DNA of 64,000 bases from DATFVJ01 sp963712955 (GTDB lineage: Bacteria; Actinomycetota; Actinomycetes; Streptosporangiales; Streptosporangiaceae). The position numbers and the translations under genes are program-made. Positions 36,193 through 48,267 of this stretch are shown here, piece after piece. How positions within the stretch are numbered: the stretch's first letter is position 1; every line of letters starts with the position of its first letter. Where the stretch lies: positions 186,001-250,000 of the forward strand of contig CAVQKF010000005.1 in NCBI GenBank assembly GCA_963712955.1. Reading direction: 5' to 3'. The notes beneath the pieces are model-generated. The model was given only the letters and a program-made list of their open reading frames with translations. It made no database searches and was not told the origin of the DNA.

Positions 36193-37947
36193 GTGTCGCC
36201 GTTCCTGGGCTTCGGGGGGGATCAGATGGTGGGCAGGGTGAGGCGAGAAAACGTGGGCACCGAGCGCTCTGAGCCGGTCGCGATCGTCGAGTCGTCTCAC
36301 GACGCGATCATCGGCGTCACGCTGCAGGGCATCATCAGCAGCTGGAACCCGGCCGCGGCCCTGCTCTACGGCTACGCCGCGGGAGAGATCGTAGGCCACG
36401 ACGTGGGGGTGCTCTACCCGCCGGAGCGGCGCGCCGAGGAGGCAGAGTTGCTGCGGCGGATCGTCGCCGGCGAGGAAATCGGGCGATTCATGACCAATCG
36501 GGTTCATAAGGACGGGACGCTTATCGCGGTGTCGTCGACCGTGTCGCCGATCATGGACCGGGCTCGGGCCATCGTGGGTGCCTCCACGGTGTCCAGGAGG
36601 TGCACCGAGCTGCAGGATGCCCGGGACGAGTTCGAGGTGCGGGTGAGCGAGGAGCGCGCCGGGGCCCAGGGCGCCCAGGACCAGTTGGACAGGAGGCAGG
36701 GCATCGAGCGCCGCGCGGCTCAGCGCGACAAGGCGACTGTCGCGGCACAGCTGCAGCAGGCCCAACGGCTGGAGAACCTGGGTCAGCTTGCCGGCGGGGT
36801 CGCGCACGATTTCAACAACCTCCTCGCGGTGATCCTCAACTACGCCTCCTTCGTCTCCGAGGAACTGGGCGCCGCGACCCAGTCCGATTGGGCGCTGCGA
36901 TGCCAGACGGCCTGCAGCGACACAAGGCAGATCCAGCGGGCGGCCGAACGGGCCGCCGAGCTCACCCACCAGCTGCTCGCCTTCGCGCGCCGGGAGGTGG
37001 TACGGCCCCAGGTCCTCAACCTCAACAACGTCGTCGCCTCCGTGGAGGACATGCTGCGCCGGACCATCGGCGAGCACGTTGAGCTGGTCACCTCGCTGGC
37101 CAGCGAGCTGTGGCCTGTCCTGGCGGACCCAGGCCAGCTCGAGCAGGTGCTGGTCAACCTGGCGGTCAACGCCCGCGACGCCATGCCAGGCGGCGGCACG
37201 CTGACCATCGACACCGGCAACGTCACCGTGGACGCCGACGCCATCGCGGGCGGATCGCCGGCGCAGCACGGAAGGAACGTGCGGCTGCGGGTCAGCGACA
37301 CCGGCACGGGCATGCCCGCCGACATTGCCGAACACGCCTTCGAGCCGTTCTTCACCACGAAAACCAAGGGTGCGGGAACCGGGCTTGGCCTGTCCACCGT
37401 CTACGGGATCCTCGCCCAGGCCGAGGGCCACATCCGCATCTACTCCGAACCAGGGCACGGGACCACGTTCAGCATCACCCTGCCCGTCGCAGATCAGGCC
37501 GCCCCTCCCATCGCCGAGCCCGCGCCTTACTACCGGACTCCCAAAGGAGAGACCGTCCTGGTCGTCGAGGACGAGGAAGCCCTGCGTGAGGTGACCGAGC
37601 GGATCTTCACCCGCAACGGCTACCACGTGGTCACCGCCGCCAACGGCCCGCAGGCGCTCGACATCGCCCGTCACCACAACGGAGAGATCCACCTGCTCGT
37701 CACCGACGTTGTCATGCCGCACATGCTCGGCAAGGAGGTCGCCGACAAGCTGGCGGCGATCAAGCCCGGTATCGAAGTGCTTTACATGTCCGGCTACGCC
37801 CGGCCCGTCCTCGCCTCCCAGGGCAGGCTCGACCCCGGCGTGGCCCTCGTGGAGAAGCCCTTCTCCGAGGCGGACCTGCTCGCCATGGCCGGACAGGTAC
37901 TCAACGGCCACTTCCGGGGGTTCACGACCATCCAAGGCACCGAGTAG
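36193..37947 (+). CDS. Soluble hybrid histidine kinase (PAS-HisKA-HATPase-REC)
   Basis: 584 residues from GTG 36193, with GGAGGAG eight bases upstream. PAS about 28-140 (VESSHDAIIGVTLQGIISSWN, KDGTLIAVSSTVSPI), then a coiled linker, then His205 in GGVAHDFNNLLAVILNY. The ATPase domain has NLAVNARDAMPGGG, DTGTGMP, TKTKGAGTGLGLSTVYGI. The receiver has VVEDEEALRE and LVTDVVMPHMLG with Asp505. It is closely related to the kinase at 18632 and the remnant at 28784. It is followed after 7 bases by the next kinase gene, so the two are in one unit. Confidence 0.92.
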   Translation: MSPFLGFGGDQMVGRVRRENVGTERSEPVAIVESSHDAIIGVTLQGIISSWNPAAALLYGYAAGEIVGHDVGVLYPPERRAEEAELLRRIVAGEEIGRFMTNRVHKDGTLIAVSSTVSPIMDRARAIVGASTVSRRCTELQDARDEFEVRVSEERAGAQGAQDQLDRRQGIERRAAQRDKATVAAQLQQAQRLENLGQLAGGVAHDFNNLLAVILNYASFVSEELGAATQSDWALRCQTACSDTRQIQRAAERAAELTHQLLAFARREVVRPQVLNLNNVVASVEDMLRRTIGEHVELVTSLASELWPVLADPGQLEQVLVNLAVNARDAMPGGGTLTIDTGNVTVDADAIAGGSPAQHGRNVRLRVSDTGTGMPADIAEHAFEPFFTTKTKGAGTGLGLSTVYGILAQAEGHIRIYSEPGHGTTFSITLPVADQAAPPIAEPAPYYRTPKGETVLVVEDEEALREVTERIFTRNGYHVVTAANGPQALDIARHHNGEIHLLVTDVVMPHMLGKEVADKLAAIKPGIEVLYMSGYARPVLASQGRLDPGVALVEKPFSEADLLAMAGQVLNGHFRGFTTIQGTE

Positions 37948-37954
37948 TTGTGAG

Positions 37955-40026
37955 ATGCCAATTATGTCTCCTGGGGTTATGTCTGCTGGGGGCGGTACGG
38001 CGAAACCTGCGAGCCAGGTTGGGACCGGTCAGGAGCGGCCGCCCCGTCCAGCACCGGACTTCCGGTTGCTGTTCGAATCAGCCCCCGTGTCGTTCATGGT
38101 GCTTGACCCCGATCTGGTGATCATCGCGGCCAGCGACGCCTATCTGCGGGACACCATGACCAGGCGCGCCGACATCGTCGGCAGATACGTCTTCGATGTG
38201 TTCCCCGACAATCCCGATGACCCCGAGGCGGACGGCGTGGCAAACGGCCGCGCCTCCTTTGACCGGGTACGCCAGAAGCTGGTGTCCGACACGATGGCGG
38301 TCCAGCGGCACGAGGTCAGACGGCCAGCACCAGGCGGCGGGTTCGAAGCCCGGTACTGGAGCCCGGTGAACTCGCCGGTGCTCGGGCCCGACAACAGGCT
38401 TGCCTACATCGTCCACCGGGTGGAGGACGTCACCGAGTACGTGCGGCTCAAGGAACAACAGGCCGAGCGTCAGCACCTGACGGAAGACGTGCAGCCACGC
38501 ACCCACGTCATGGAGGCGGAAATCCTCGCCCGCTCGCGGGAGCTGCAGGGGGCCGACTGGGCGCTCCGGCGACCGGCCGCGGAGTCCGAGAGGTTGCTGG
38601 AGTCGGCACCCGACGCCATCGTAGACGTCGACCAGGCCGGAGTGATCCGGCTGGTCAACCGGCAGGCGGAGTTGCTGTTCGGCTATGAGCGGCAGGAGCT
38701 GATTGGCTCGCCCATCGAGGCACTGATACCCGAGTCATCCCGCGGTGTTCACCCGGGGCACCGTGAGACCTACATCGCGGATCCTCGGACGCGGCCCATG
38801 GGCGCGGGCGTGGAGCTGAGTGCCCGGCGCAGGGACGGCACGGAGGTTCCGGTCGAGATCATCCTGTCGTCCATCGACTTCGAGGAGGGGCTGCTGGTCA
38901 GCGCGGCCGTGCGTGACATCACCGAGCGCAAGAAGGCCGAGGCGTCACTCCGGCGGCTGGCCGCGATCGTGGAGCAGGCCGACGACGCGATCTTTACCAA
39001 GACAGTGGATGGCGTCATCACGGGCTGGAACAGCGGAGCGGAGCGTCTGTACGGCTACACGGAAGGGGAGGTCCTGGGAAGGCCGGTGTCCCTTCTCGCC
39101 CCGCCTGGCCACGGCGATGAAATGCCCGAGATGCTCAGAGAGGTCGCCTCGCGCAGGACGACGGTCCGCCGCGAAACGGCCCGGATGTGCAAGAACGGGA
39201 CGCTGGTCGACGTTGCTGTGAGCCTGTCGCCCATCCTCGATGCGGCGGGCGAGGTCACTGAGGTTGCGACGATCGCCAACAACATCACCGAGCGCAGGCG
39301 CGCCGCTGATGCCCTGGCCGAGCGGAGCCGCCAGCTCGAAGCCTCAAACGCGGAACTGGAGCAGTTCGCGTATGTCGCCTCTCATGACTTGCAGGAGCCG
39401 CTTCGCAAGGTGGCCAGTTTCTGTCAGCTGCTGGCCCGCCGCTACGAGGGCAAGCTCGACGAGCAGGCCGATCAATACATCGCCTACGTGGTTGACGGCG
39501 CCAGCCGCATGCAAGACCTGATCAACGATTTGCTGATGTTGTCCCGGGCGGCAGGGTGCATGAGGAGACCGTCGAGGTGGACTGCAACCAGGTCGTGGAA
39601 CGGGTGCGCATGGACCTGGCCGGCGCCATCGAACAGTCGGCAGCCCAGGTTGTGGTGACGGGCACGTTGCCGGTCGTGCGGGGCGAGCGGGCGCGGCTGG
39701 TGCAGATGTTCGAGAACCTCGTGGCAAACGCCATTAAGTTCCACGGTACGGAGCCCCCGCGGGTCGAAATCTCCGCCTCGCGGAACGGTGCCGAATGGCT
39801 GTTCACCGTAGCCGACAATGGCATCGGTATCGAACCCCAGTACGCGGACCGCATCTTTGTTATCTTCCAGCGGCTCCACGGCCGGGGTGAGTACCCGGGA
39901 ACCGGGATCGGGCTCGCGCTCTGCAAGAAGATCGCCGAATCTCACGGTGGGAGAATCTGGTTCGACTCCCGGCCAGGTGAAGGCGCCACGTTCTACTGGA
40001 CCATGCCGGCGGACGTGGAGCCATGA
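37955..40026 (+). pseudogene. Triple-PAS histidine kinase with a one-base frameshift
   Basis: ATG 37955. Three PAS modules: about 30-150 (LLFESAPVSFMVLDPDLVII), 205-325 (LLESAPDAIVDVDQAGVIRL) and 330-450 (IVEQADDAIFTKTVDGVITGW). The phosphoacceptor is in ASHDLQEPLRKVASF, the phytochrome-type HisKA pattern. Directly after LINDLLMLSR (about 39545) the frame breaks. The +1 frame continues with HEETVEVDCNQVVERVRMDL, MFENLVANAIKFHG, ADNGIGI and GTGIGLALCKKI to the stop at 40024-40026. Restored length is about 690 residues. Its end overlaps the start of an Rcp1-like receiver in ATGA, its cognate partner. True pseudogene or sequencing error. Confidence 0.85.
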
Positions 40027-40469
40027 GCGCAACGCCCATAGGGGTTCCCATCGACATCCTGCTGGTGGAGGACGATCCCGGGGACGTCGTGCTCACCGAG
40101 GAGGCGCTGAACGATGGCAAGATCCGCAACAACGTCCACGTTGTGGGTGACGGGGTGGCGGCCATGGCTTTCCTGCGGCGCGAGCCACCATACGCCGGCG
40201 CCGTCAGGCCCGACATGATGCTGCTCGACCTGAACCTGCCGAAGAAGGACGGCCGGGAGGTGCTCGCCGAGGTCAAGGCCGATCCCGACCTTCGCAGGAT
40301 CCCGGTCGTGGTCCTCACCACGTCCAGCGCCGAGGAAGACATCCTTCGCAGTTACGATCTGCACGCCAACAGCTATGTGCAGAAGCCCGTTGACCTGCGC
40401 CAGTTCATACGCGCGATCCAATCCATCGACGAGTTCTTTGTCACCGTGGTCAGGCTGCCACCGCGATAG
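40023..40469 (+). CDS. Rcp1-like response regulator
   Basis: 148 residues, a single receiver of the phytochrome-partner type: LLVEDDPGDVVLTEEAL, MLLDLNLPKKDGREVLAEVK (phospho-Asp), VVLTTSSAEEDI and SYVQKPVDLRQF. The longer form, with the NAYVxKP segment and a C-terminal helix (FIRAIQSIDEFFVTVVRLP), is typical of Rcp1. It overlaps the kinase gene upstream by 4 bases, so phosphotransfer from that kinase is expected, if the kinase is intact. Confidence 0.92.
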   Translation: MSATPIGVPIDILLVEDDPGDVVLTEEALNDGKIRNNVHVVGDGVAAMAFLRREPPYAGAVRPDMMLLDLNLPKKDGREVLAEVKADPDLRRIPVVVLTTSSAEEDILRSYDLHANSYVQKPVDLRQFIRAIQSIDEFFVTVVRLPPR

Positions 40470-40493
40470 CTGCCGGCTCGGGCCGGGCTCCGT

Positions 40494-40508
40494 CCCCTGC
40501 GAGAGGGG
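40494..40508. terminator. Hairpin between converging genes
   Basis: CCCCT-GCGAG-AGGGG between the receiver stop (40469) and the end of the converging kinase gene (40510). Short stem, followed by CTTAG rather than a U-run. Confidence 0.45.
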
Positions 40509-40509
40509 C

Positions 40510-41691
40510 TTAGCTGAGCGGGGCAGTGGCAGGGATGAGCAATGTGACCGTCGTCCCCACCCCAGGTGCCGACTCCACATCGACTCGTCCACCCCAGCGC
40601 CCCATGATCCCGTGCACGACGGCCAGGCCGAGGCCCGTGCCCTGGCCTACCTCCTTGGTGGTGAAGAACGGATCGAAGATACGGTCGAGGATGTCGCTTG
40701 GGATCCCCGTGCCGGTGTCATGAACACGCAGCCGCGCGTACCCGCGCGCCGCACTGTCGCGGTCGGCATCATCGACGCTGTCCGTGCCGATCGTCAACCG
40801 CCCGCCACCGGGCATGGCATCGCGGGCGTTGTCGGCCAGGCTGACCAGGATCTGTTCGACATGGCTGCGGTCGGCGAGAACAGGAGGCAGATCCGCGGCG
40901 AGGCTGACTTCCAGCGCGATTTCACATCCGATCCTTGCGGACAGCAGTTCCTGGGCGCCTTGGATGACATCGTTCAGGTGGATGACCTGAGGTCGCACGA
41001 AGTCTTGTTCGGCGAAGGTCGTCAGCTGCCGGGTCAGCTCTACGGCGCGTTCAGCGGCTTGCCGGATATGCTCCACGTCCTGGCGCGTCTGCTCCCAGCG
41101 GTCGGCGCAACCAGTGGTTGCGTCAGGCAGTGCCTCTACCACGAACGCCACGTAGTTCAAGATGACCGCGTGCAGATTGTTGAACTGGTGGGCCATGCCG
41201 CCGGCGAGCCGGCCTACCTTGGCCATCTGTTGCGCTTGCTGAAGCTCATGCTCGATCAGTTTTCGCTCTATGGCGTAGTGGATGGTCTTGGCCAGCATCT
41301 CCGCCTCAATACGGCCCTTGACGAGGTAATCCTGGGCTCCCTCGCGGACCGCGGACAGGGCGAGGGTCCGGTCGTTGTTGCCGCTGACGACCACGACAGG
41401 GATCCCCGGCGCGCCGTGGAGGATCGCTTCGACCGCCTCCAGGCCTTGGCTGTCGGGCAGGCCCAGATCGACAAGCGCGCAGTCAGCCCAATCACCGATG
41501 GCGGTAAACGCGACATCTGCCAGCATTCCGGCCTGCCGCCACTCGGCGTCAACGCCCGCCTCTTCGAGCATTGCCTGGATAAGATACGCGTCCGCCGGGT
41601 CGTCTTCGACAAGCAGCAGCCGCAGCGGCGTTGGTCCGTCGTTGCCGCCCGCGGCCTGCGGCCCGCTCCGTAGCCCGCGTAGTGGTTCCAT
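40510..41691 (-). CDS. Receiver-histidine kinase fusion (REC-HisKA-HATPase)
   Basis: 393 residues. Receiver about 22-140: LLVEDDPADAYLIQAMLEEA, CALVDLGLPDSQGLEAVEAI (phospho-Asp) and DYLVKGRIEAEML. Then His in GRLAGGMAHQFNNLHAVILNY; relatives have HDFNN, so the residue after the His is changed to Gln. ATPase motifs: LADNARDAMPGGG, DTGTGIP, GTGLGLAVVHGI. An N-terminal receiver with a C-terminal kinase is a phospho-input kinase layout and would accept phosphate from another kinase in this block. About 100 bases of leader contain a tetranucleotide repeat and the paired TACT elements. Confidence 0.88.
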   Translation of the reverse strand: MEPLRGLRSGPQAAGGNDGPTPLRLLLVEDDPADAYLIQAMLEEAGVDAEWRQAGMLADVAFTAIGDWADCALVDLGLPDSQGLEAVEAILHGAPGIPVVVVSGNNDRTLALSAVREGAQDYLVKGRIEAEMLAKTIHYAIERKLIEHELQQAQQMAKVGRLAGGMAHQFNNLHAVILNYVAFVVEALPDATTGCADRWEQTRQDVEHIRQAAERAVELTRQLTTFAEQDFVRPQVIHLNDVIQGAQELLSARIGCEIALEVSLAADLPPVLADRSHVEQILVSLADNARDAMPGGGRLTIGTDSVDDADRDSAARGYARLRVHDTGTGIPSDILDRIFDPFFTTKEVGQGTGLGLAVVHGIMGRWGGRVDVESAPGVGTTVTLLIPATAPLS

Positions 41692-41760
41692 GTCAGCGTT
41701 GGACCCGGCTTCTTTTGCGGCGCGCTTCTCGCATGATCCCGCGACCGCGCGGGTCGAGCC

Positions 41761-41790
41761 GCCTGCCTGCCTGCCTGCCTGCCTGCCTGC
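41761..41790. repeat. Tetranucleotide repeat (GCCT)7.5
   Basis: Thirty bases of uninterrupted GCCT units lie 70-100 bases upstream of the start of the receiver-kinase gene, between the start and the TACT elements. Tracts of this kind slip easily and could vary promoter-to-start distance. Confidence 0.95.
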
Positions 41791-41791
41791 G

Positions 41792-41824
41792 TACTAAGAG
41801 TAAAACAATTATTACTTAGCGTAA
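41792..41824. promoter_or_regulatory. Paired TACT-N4-GTAA elements, 21-bp spacing
   Basis: TACTAAGAGTAA (41792-41803) and TACTTAGCGTAA (41813-41824) start exactly 21 bases apart, upstream of the minus-strand receiver-kinase gene. Third occurrence of this arrangement. Confidence 0.6.
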
Positions 41825-41992
41825 AGATAACAGGTCCTGAGTTCCAGGCGTGACGGCTGGCCCTGGCCAGGACGTGCCAGGCCTGGGACTGAGCGCCAGC
41901 GGCGGTGCCATCGGTTGAGCATGCGCGATGGCGACCGCCGCCCCGGACACGCGAGCTTGGCGGTTACGCTGCGCCCATAGCTCGCAGGCCCG

Positions 41993-42991
41993 CTAGAGCC
42001 GCGCGCCGACGATCTCGGTCAGATCCGCGAGCCTGGACGAGTAGCCCCACTCGTTGTCATACCAGCCGAACACCTTGACCAGCTCGCCTGAGGCCTGCGT
42101 CAGCGGGGAGTCGAACACGCACGATGCGGGGTCGCCGATGATGTCACGGGACACGAGCGGGTCGGTGCTGTAGCGCAGGACGCCACTGAGCCCGGCGCCG
42201 GCCGCCTCCTCGAAAGCGGCGTTGACGTCGCCGACTGTGGCCTCGCGCGCGAGCACGGCAGCCAGGTCGGTGAGGGATCCGTCCTCGACAGGAACGCGGA
42301 CCGCGACGCCGTCGAGCCGGCCAGCCAATTCTGGGATGACGAGACCGGCGGCGCGGGCGGCGCCCGTGCTTGTCGGCACCACGTTCACCGCGGCCGAACG
42401 GCCCCGCCGAAGGTCCTTGTGGGGCCCGTCAAGCAGCATCTGGTCGCCGGTGTATGCATGGATCGTGGTCATGAATCCCTTGACCAGGCCGAACGCGTCA
42501 TTCAGCACCTTGGCCATCGGGACCACGCAGTTGGTGGTGCAGGACGCGTTCGAGACCACGTCATGGTGCTCCGGGTCGTAGTCGTTGTCGTTGACCCCGA
42601 CGACGACGGTGAGGTCGGCGCCCTTTATCGGGACCGAGACCAGCACCTTTCTGGCGCCTCCCTTGAGGTGGATCGCGGCGTCGTCGCGGGTCCGGAATAT
42701 TCCGGTGGATTCGATCACGATGTCGGCACCAAGGTCGCCCCAGTCGATCCCGGCGGGGTCACGGCTGGACAGTACGGGAATCGCGCGCCCGGAGACGATG
42801 ACTGAGTCCTCGGTGTGGCTGACCGGAGAGCTCAGCCGGCCGTAGGTCGAGTCGAACGCAAGCAGGTGCGCCAGGGTGCGCGCGTCGGTCAGGTCATTGA
42901 TCGCGACGACCTGCATGTCGCGGTCGAGAGCGCAGCGCATGAACGCGCGCCCGACACGGCCGAAGCCGTTGATTCCCACACGGATGGTCAT
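41993..42991 (-). CDS. gap: Glyceraldehyde-3-phosphate dehydrogenase (type I)
   Basis: 332 residues, the normal length. NAD-binding RVGINGFGRVGRAFMRCAL, catalytic Cys in SNASCTTNCVVPMAKVL, phosphate-site HAYTGDQMLLDGPHKDLRRGR and C-terminal WYDNEWGYSSRLADL. It oxidises GAP to 1,3-bisphosphoglycerate in glycolysis. AAGGAGG precedes the start. A DosR-like box 64-77 bases upstream suggests that this copy is induced at low oxygen, as an accessory paralogue beside the usual glycolytic gene. No pgk or tpi follows, which fits an accessory role. Confidence 0.95.
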   Translation of the reverse strand: MTIRVGINGFGRVGRAFMRCALDRDMQVVAINDLTDARTLAHLLAFDSTYGRLSSPVSHTEDSVIVSGRAIPVLSSRDPAGIDWGDLGADIVIESTGIFRTRDDAAIHLKGGARKVLVSVPIKGADLTVVVGVNDNDYDPEHHDVVSNASCTTNCVVPMAKVLNDAFGLVKGFMTTIHAYTGDQMLLDGPHKDLRRGRSAAVNVVPTSTGAARAAGLVIPELAGRLDGVAVRVPVEDGSLTDLAAVLAREATVGDVNAAFEEAAGAGLSGVLRYSTDPLVSRDIIGDPASCVFDSPLTQASGELVKVFGWYDNEWGYSSRLADLTEIVGARL

Positions 42992-43054
42992 TCGGATCCT
43001 CCTTGACAGACGTCTGTGATTCTCATCCTGACCGGCGGCAACGGCCGCGGCGCA

Positions 43055-43068
43055 GGGGCAAAGGTCCC
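43055..43068 (-). promoter_or_regulatory. DosR-like box upstream of GAPDH
   Basis: Minus strand GGGACCTTTGCCCC, 64-77 bases before the GAPDH start. The first half-site is perfect, the second is CCCC rather than GTCCC. Confidence 0.45.
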
Positions 43069-43105
43069 CGCGGCGCGGGACGACGGCCCCGTGCGCACGG
43101 TGGAC

Positions 43106-43588
43106 CTAGCCGCGGATCACGACCACGGGGCAGTGCGCGTGATGCACGCAGTGCTGGCTCACCGAACCGAGCAGCGCGCCGGCGAATCCGCCCTGCCCGC
43201 GGCTGCCCACGACGAGCAGTTCCGCATCGCTGGCCGCATCGAGGATCACCTGCGCCGGATTGCCCTGCGCGACGTGCTGCCGTACCGTGACGTCGCTGCT
43301 GGGATCGACGACCTTGCTGATCGCATCGGCCAGGGTCCGCTCGGCCATCTTGCTGAACTGGGCGCGGTCCTCGTCGGTGGGGACCGGCGCCCATCCGTAG
43401 GTGCCGAAGCTGGCCGGGTAGTGCCACGCGATCACTGCGTCCACCGTGGCGCCTGTGAGTTCGGCTTGCTGGACGGCCCAGCGCAGCGCCGTCCTCGATG
43501 ACCGCGACCCATCGACCCCGACCACGATGCGCGAAGCTTCATCATTCTTGCGCCCGGCCACTGTCTCGCTCCTCTGTCTCACAGCCAT
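43106..43588 (-). CDS. Universal stress protein (UspA family)
   Basis: 160 residues, one Usp domain. VVGVDGSRSSRTALRWAVQQA at the N-terminus and the ATP-binding motif G-x2-G-x9-G-S (VVGSRGQGGFAGALLGSVSQ) near residue 125, followed by CPVVVIRG. ATP-binding Usp proteins are major members of DosR-type regulons. It is encoded between GAPDH and the PFOR operon with its own half-conserved DosR-like box. Cytoplasmic. Confidence 0.9.
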   Translation of the reverse strand: MAVRQRSETVAGRKNDEASRIVVGVDGSRSSRTALRWAVQQAELTGATVDAVIAWHYPASFGTYGWAPVPTDEDRAQFSKMAERTLADAISKVVDPSSDVTVRQHVAQGNPAQVILDAASDAELLVVGSRGQGGFAGALLGSVSQHCVHHAHCPVVVIRG

Positions 43589-43657
43589 GAAGAATCTCTA
43601 CCCTCATCCTCGCCTGCGGCACGCCGGCCGTTCAGAGGCATTCCGCGTGGTCAACCA

Positions 43658-43671
43658 GGGACCTTTGCGGC
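43658..43671. promoter_or_regulatory. Partial DosR-like box upstream of the universal stress gene
   Basis: Plus strand GGGACCTTTGCGGC, 70-83 bases before the start at 43588. It shares 11 leading bases with the GAPDH box; the second half is degenerate. Confidence 0.3.
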
Positions 43672-43687
43672 TCCGGGCCGCCGCCCG

Positions 43688-44694
43688 TTACCAGGGGCCG
43701 TAGGCGCTGCTGTTGGCTGCCCGTAGTGCGCTGACGTAGGCCGCGCGCTCGTATGCCGCCTCGTCCTCGCTCGGCGGTACGGCGAGCATGCCGCGCAGCT
43801 CCTCGATCGCGGCGAACCCTTTGCGGACCATCCAGCCGGACAGGCCGTCGAGCAGCAGGGTCGCATGCTCTGGGCCGTGCCGCAGCAGTGCGGACGCCGT
43901 CATGACCACATCCGCGCCGGCCAGGAGGTATTTGACGACGTCGGCCGGGCCGTCGACGCCCGTGGTCGCGGCGAGCGAGGCGTGCACCCGGCGGCTCAGG
44001 ATCGAGATCCAGGTCCGCGGCAGCCGGGCTTCGGCTGACCTTGACAGGTCCACGGTGGGCACGACGGCGAGGGTTTCTGGGTCGATGTCGGGCTGCAGGA
44101 ACCGGTTGAACAGCACCAGGCCGTCCGCGCCGGCCTCATCCAGCCGCAGCGCCATCTCGCCGGTCGAGCTGAAGTGCGGGCTCAGCTTGACCGCCACGGG
44201 CACGGTCACCGCCGCTTTGACGCGGCTCAGGATGTCGAGGTGCCGCTGCTCGACGTCGCGGCCAGGTATGTGCGGGTTGCCTGGAACGTAATAGATGTTC
44301 AGCTCGATCGCTGCCGCACCCGCGTCCTGCATCGCGCGGGCGTAACCCGTCCAGCCGGCTGGCGTGACGCCGTTGATGCTGGCGATCACCGGGATCTCCA
44401 CCGAGGCCACGGCGCGCTCGAGCAGGCTGAGGTAGCGGCGCGGGCCCGCCTCCTCCGCCTCGGCGGGGAAATAGGAGAGCGACTCGGCGAAGCTCTCCGT
44501 GCCGGCGTCGGCCAGCCGCGCGTTCTGCGCCGCCTCCCTGCGCAACTGCTCCTCGAACAGGGAGAAGAGCACGACAGCGCCGACGCCGGCGTCGGCCAGC
44601 CGCCTGATGCCGTCCAGGGTGTACGACAGCGGCGACGGGGAGGCGACGAGCGGGTTGCGCAGTGCCAGGCCCATGTATCTGGTTGAAAGGTCCA

Positions 44695-44698
<4 letters not shown>
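43688..44698 (-). CDS. Dihydroorotate dehydrogenase-like flavoprotein
   Basis: 336 residues. A TIM-barrel DHODH fold: LSTRYMGLALRNPLVASPSPLS at the start, PVIASINGV, AIELNIYYVPGNP, PVAVKLSPHFS and DGPADVVKYLLAGADVVMTAS. The ligand-binding PLS and N..P residues fit FMN. It is last in an operon after PFOR, with ATGA overlap (44698-44695), and no pyrimidine genes are near. A redox role linked to PFOR, rather than pyrimidine synthesis, is inferred; such DHODH-like genes commonly sit next to nifJ in anaerobic gene sets. Confidence 0.85.

Positions 44699-48263
<3,565 letters not shown>

Positions 48264-48267
<4 letters not shown>

Noticed and set aside
41375..41797. Plus-strand frame ending in a CLPACLPA repeat
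   Set aside because: Antisense of the receiver-kinase gene running through the GCCT tract; no start signal.
41836..41860. Possible DosR box (GGTCCTGAGTTCC)
   Set aside because: Half-sites do not fit the GGGAC/GTCCC pattern well and it is not placed before a hypoxia-type gene.
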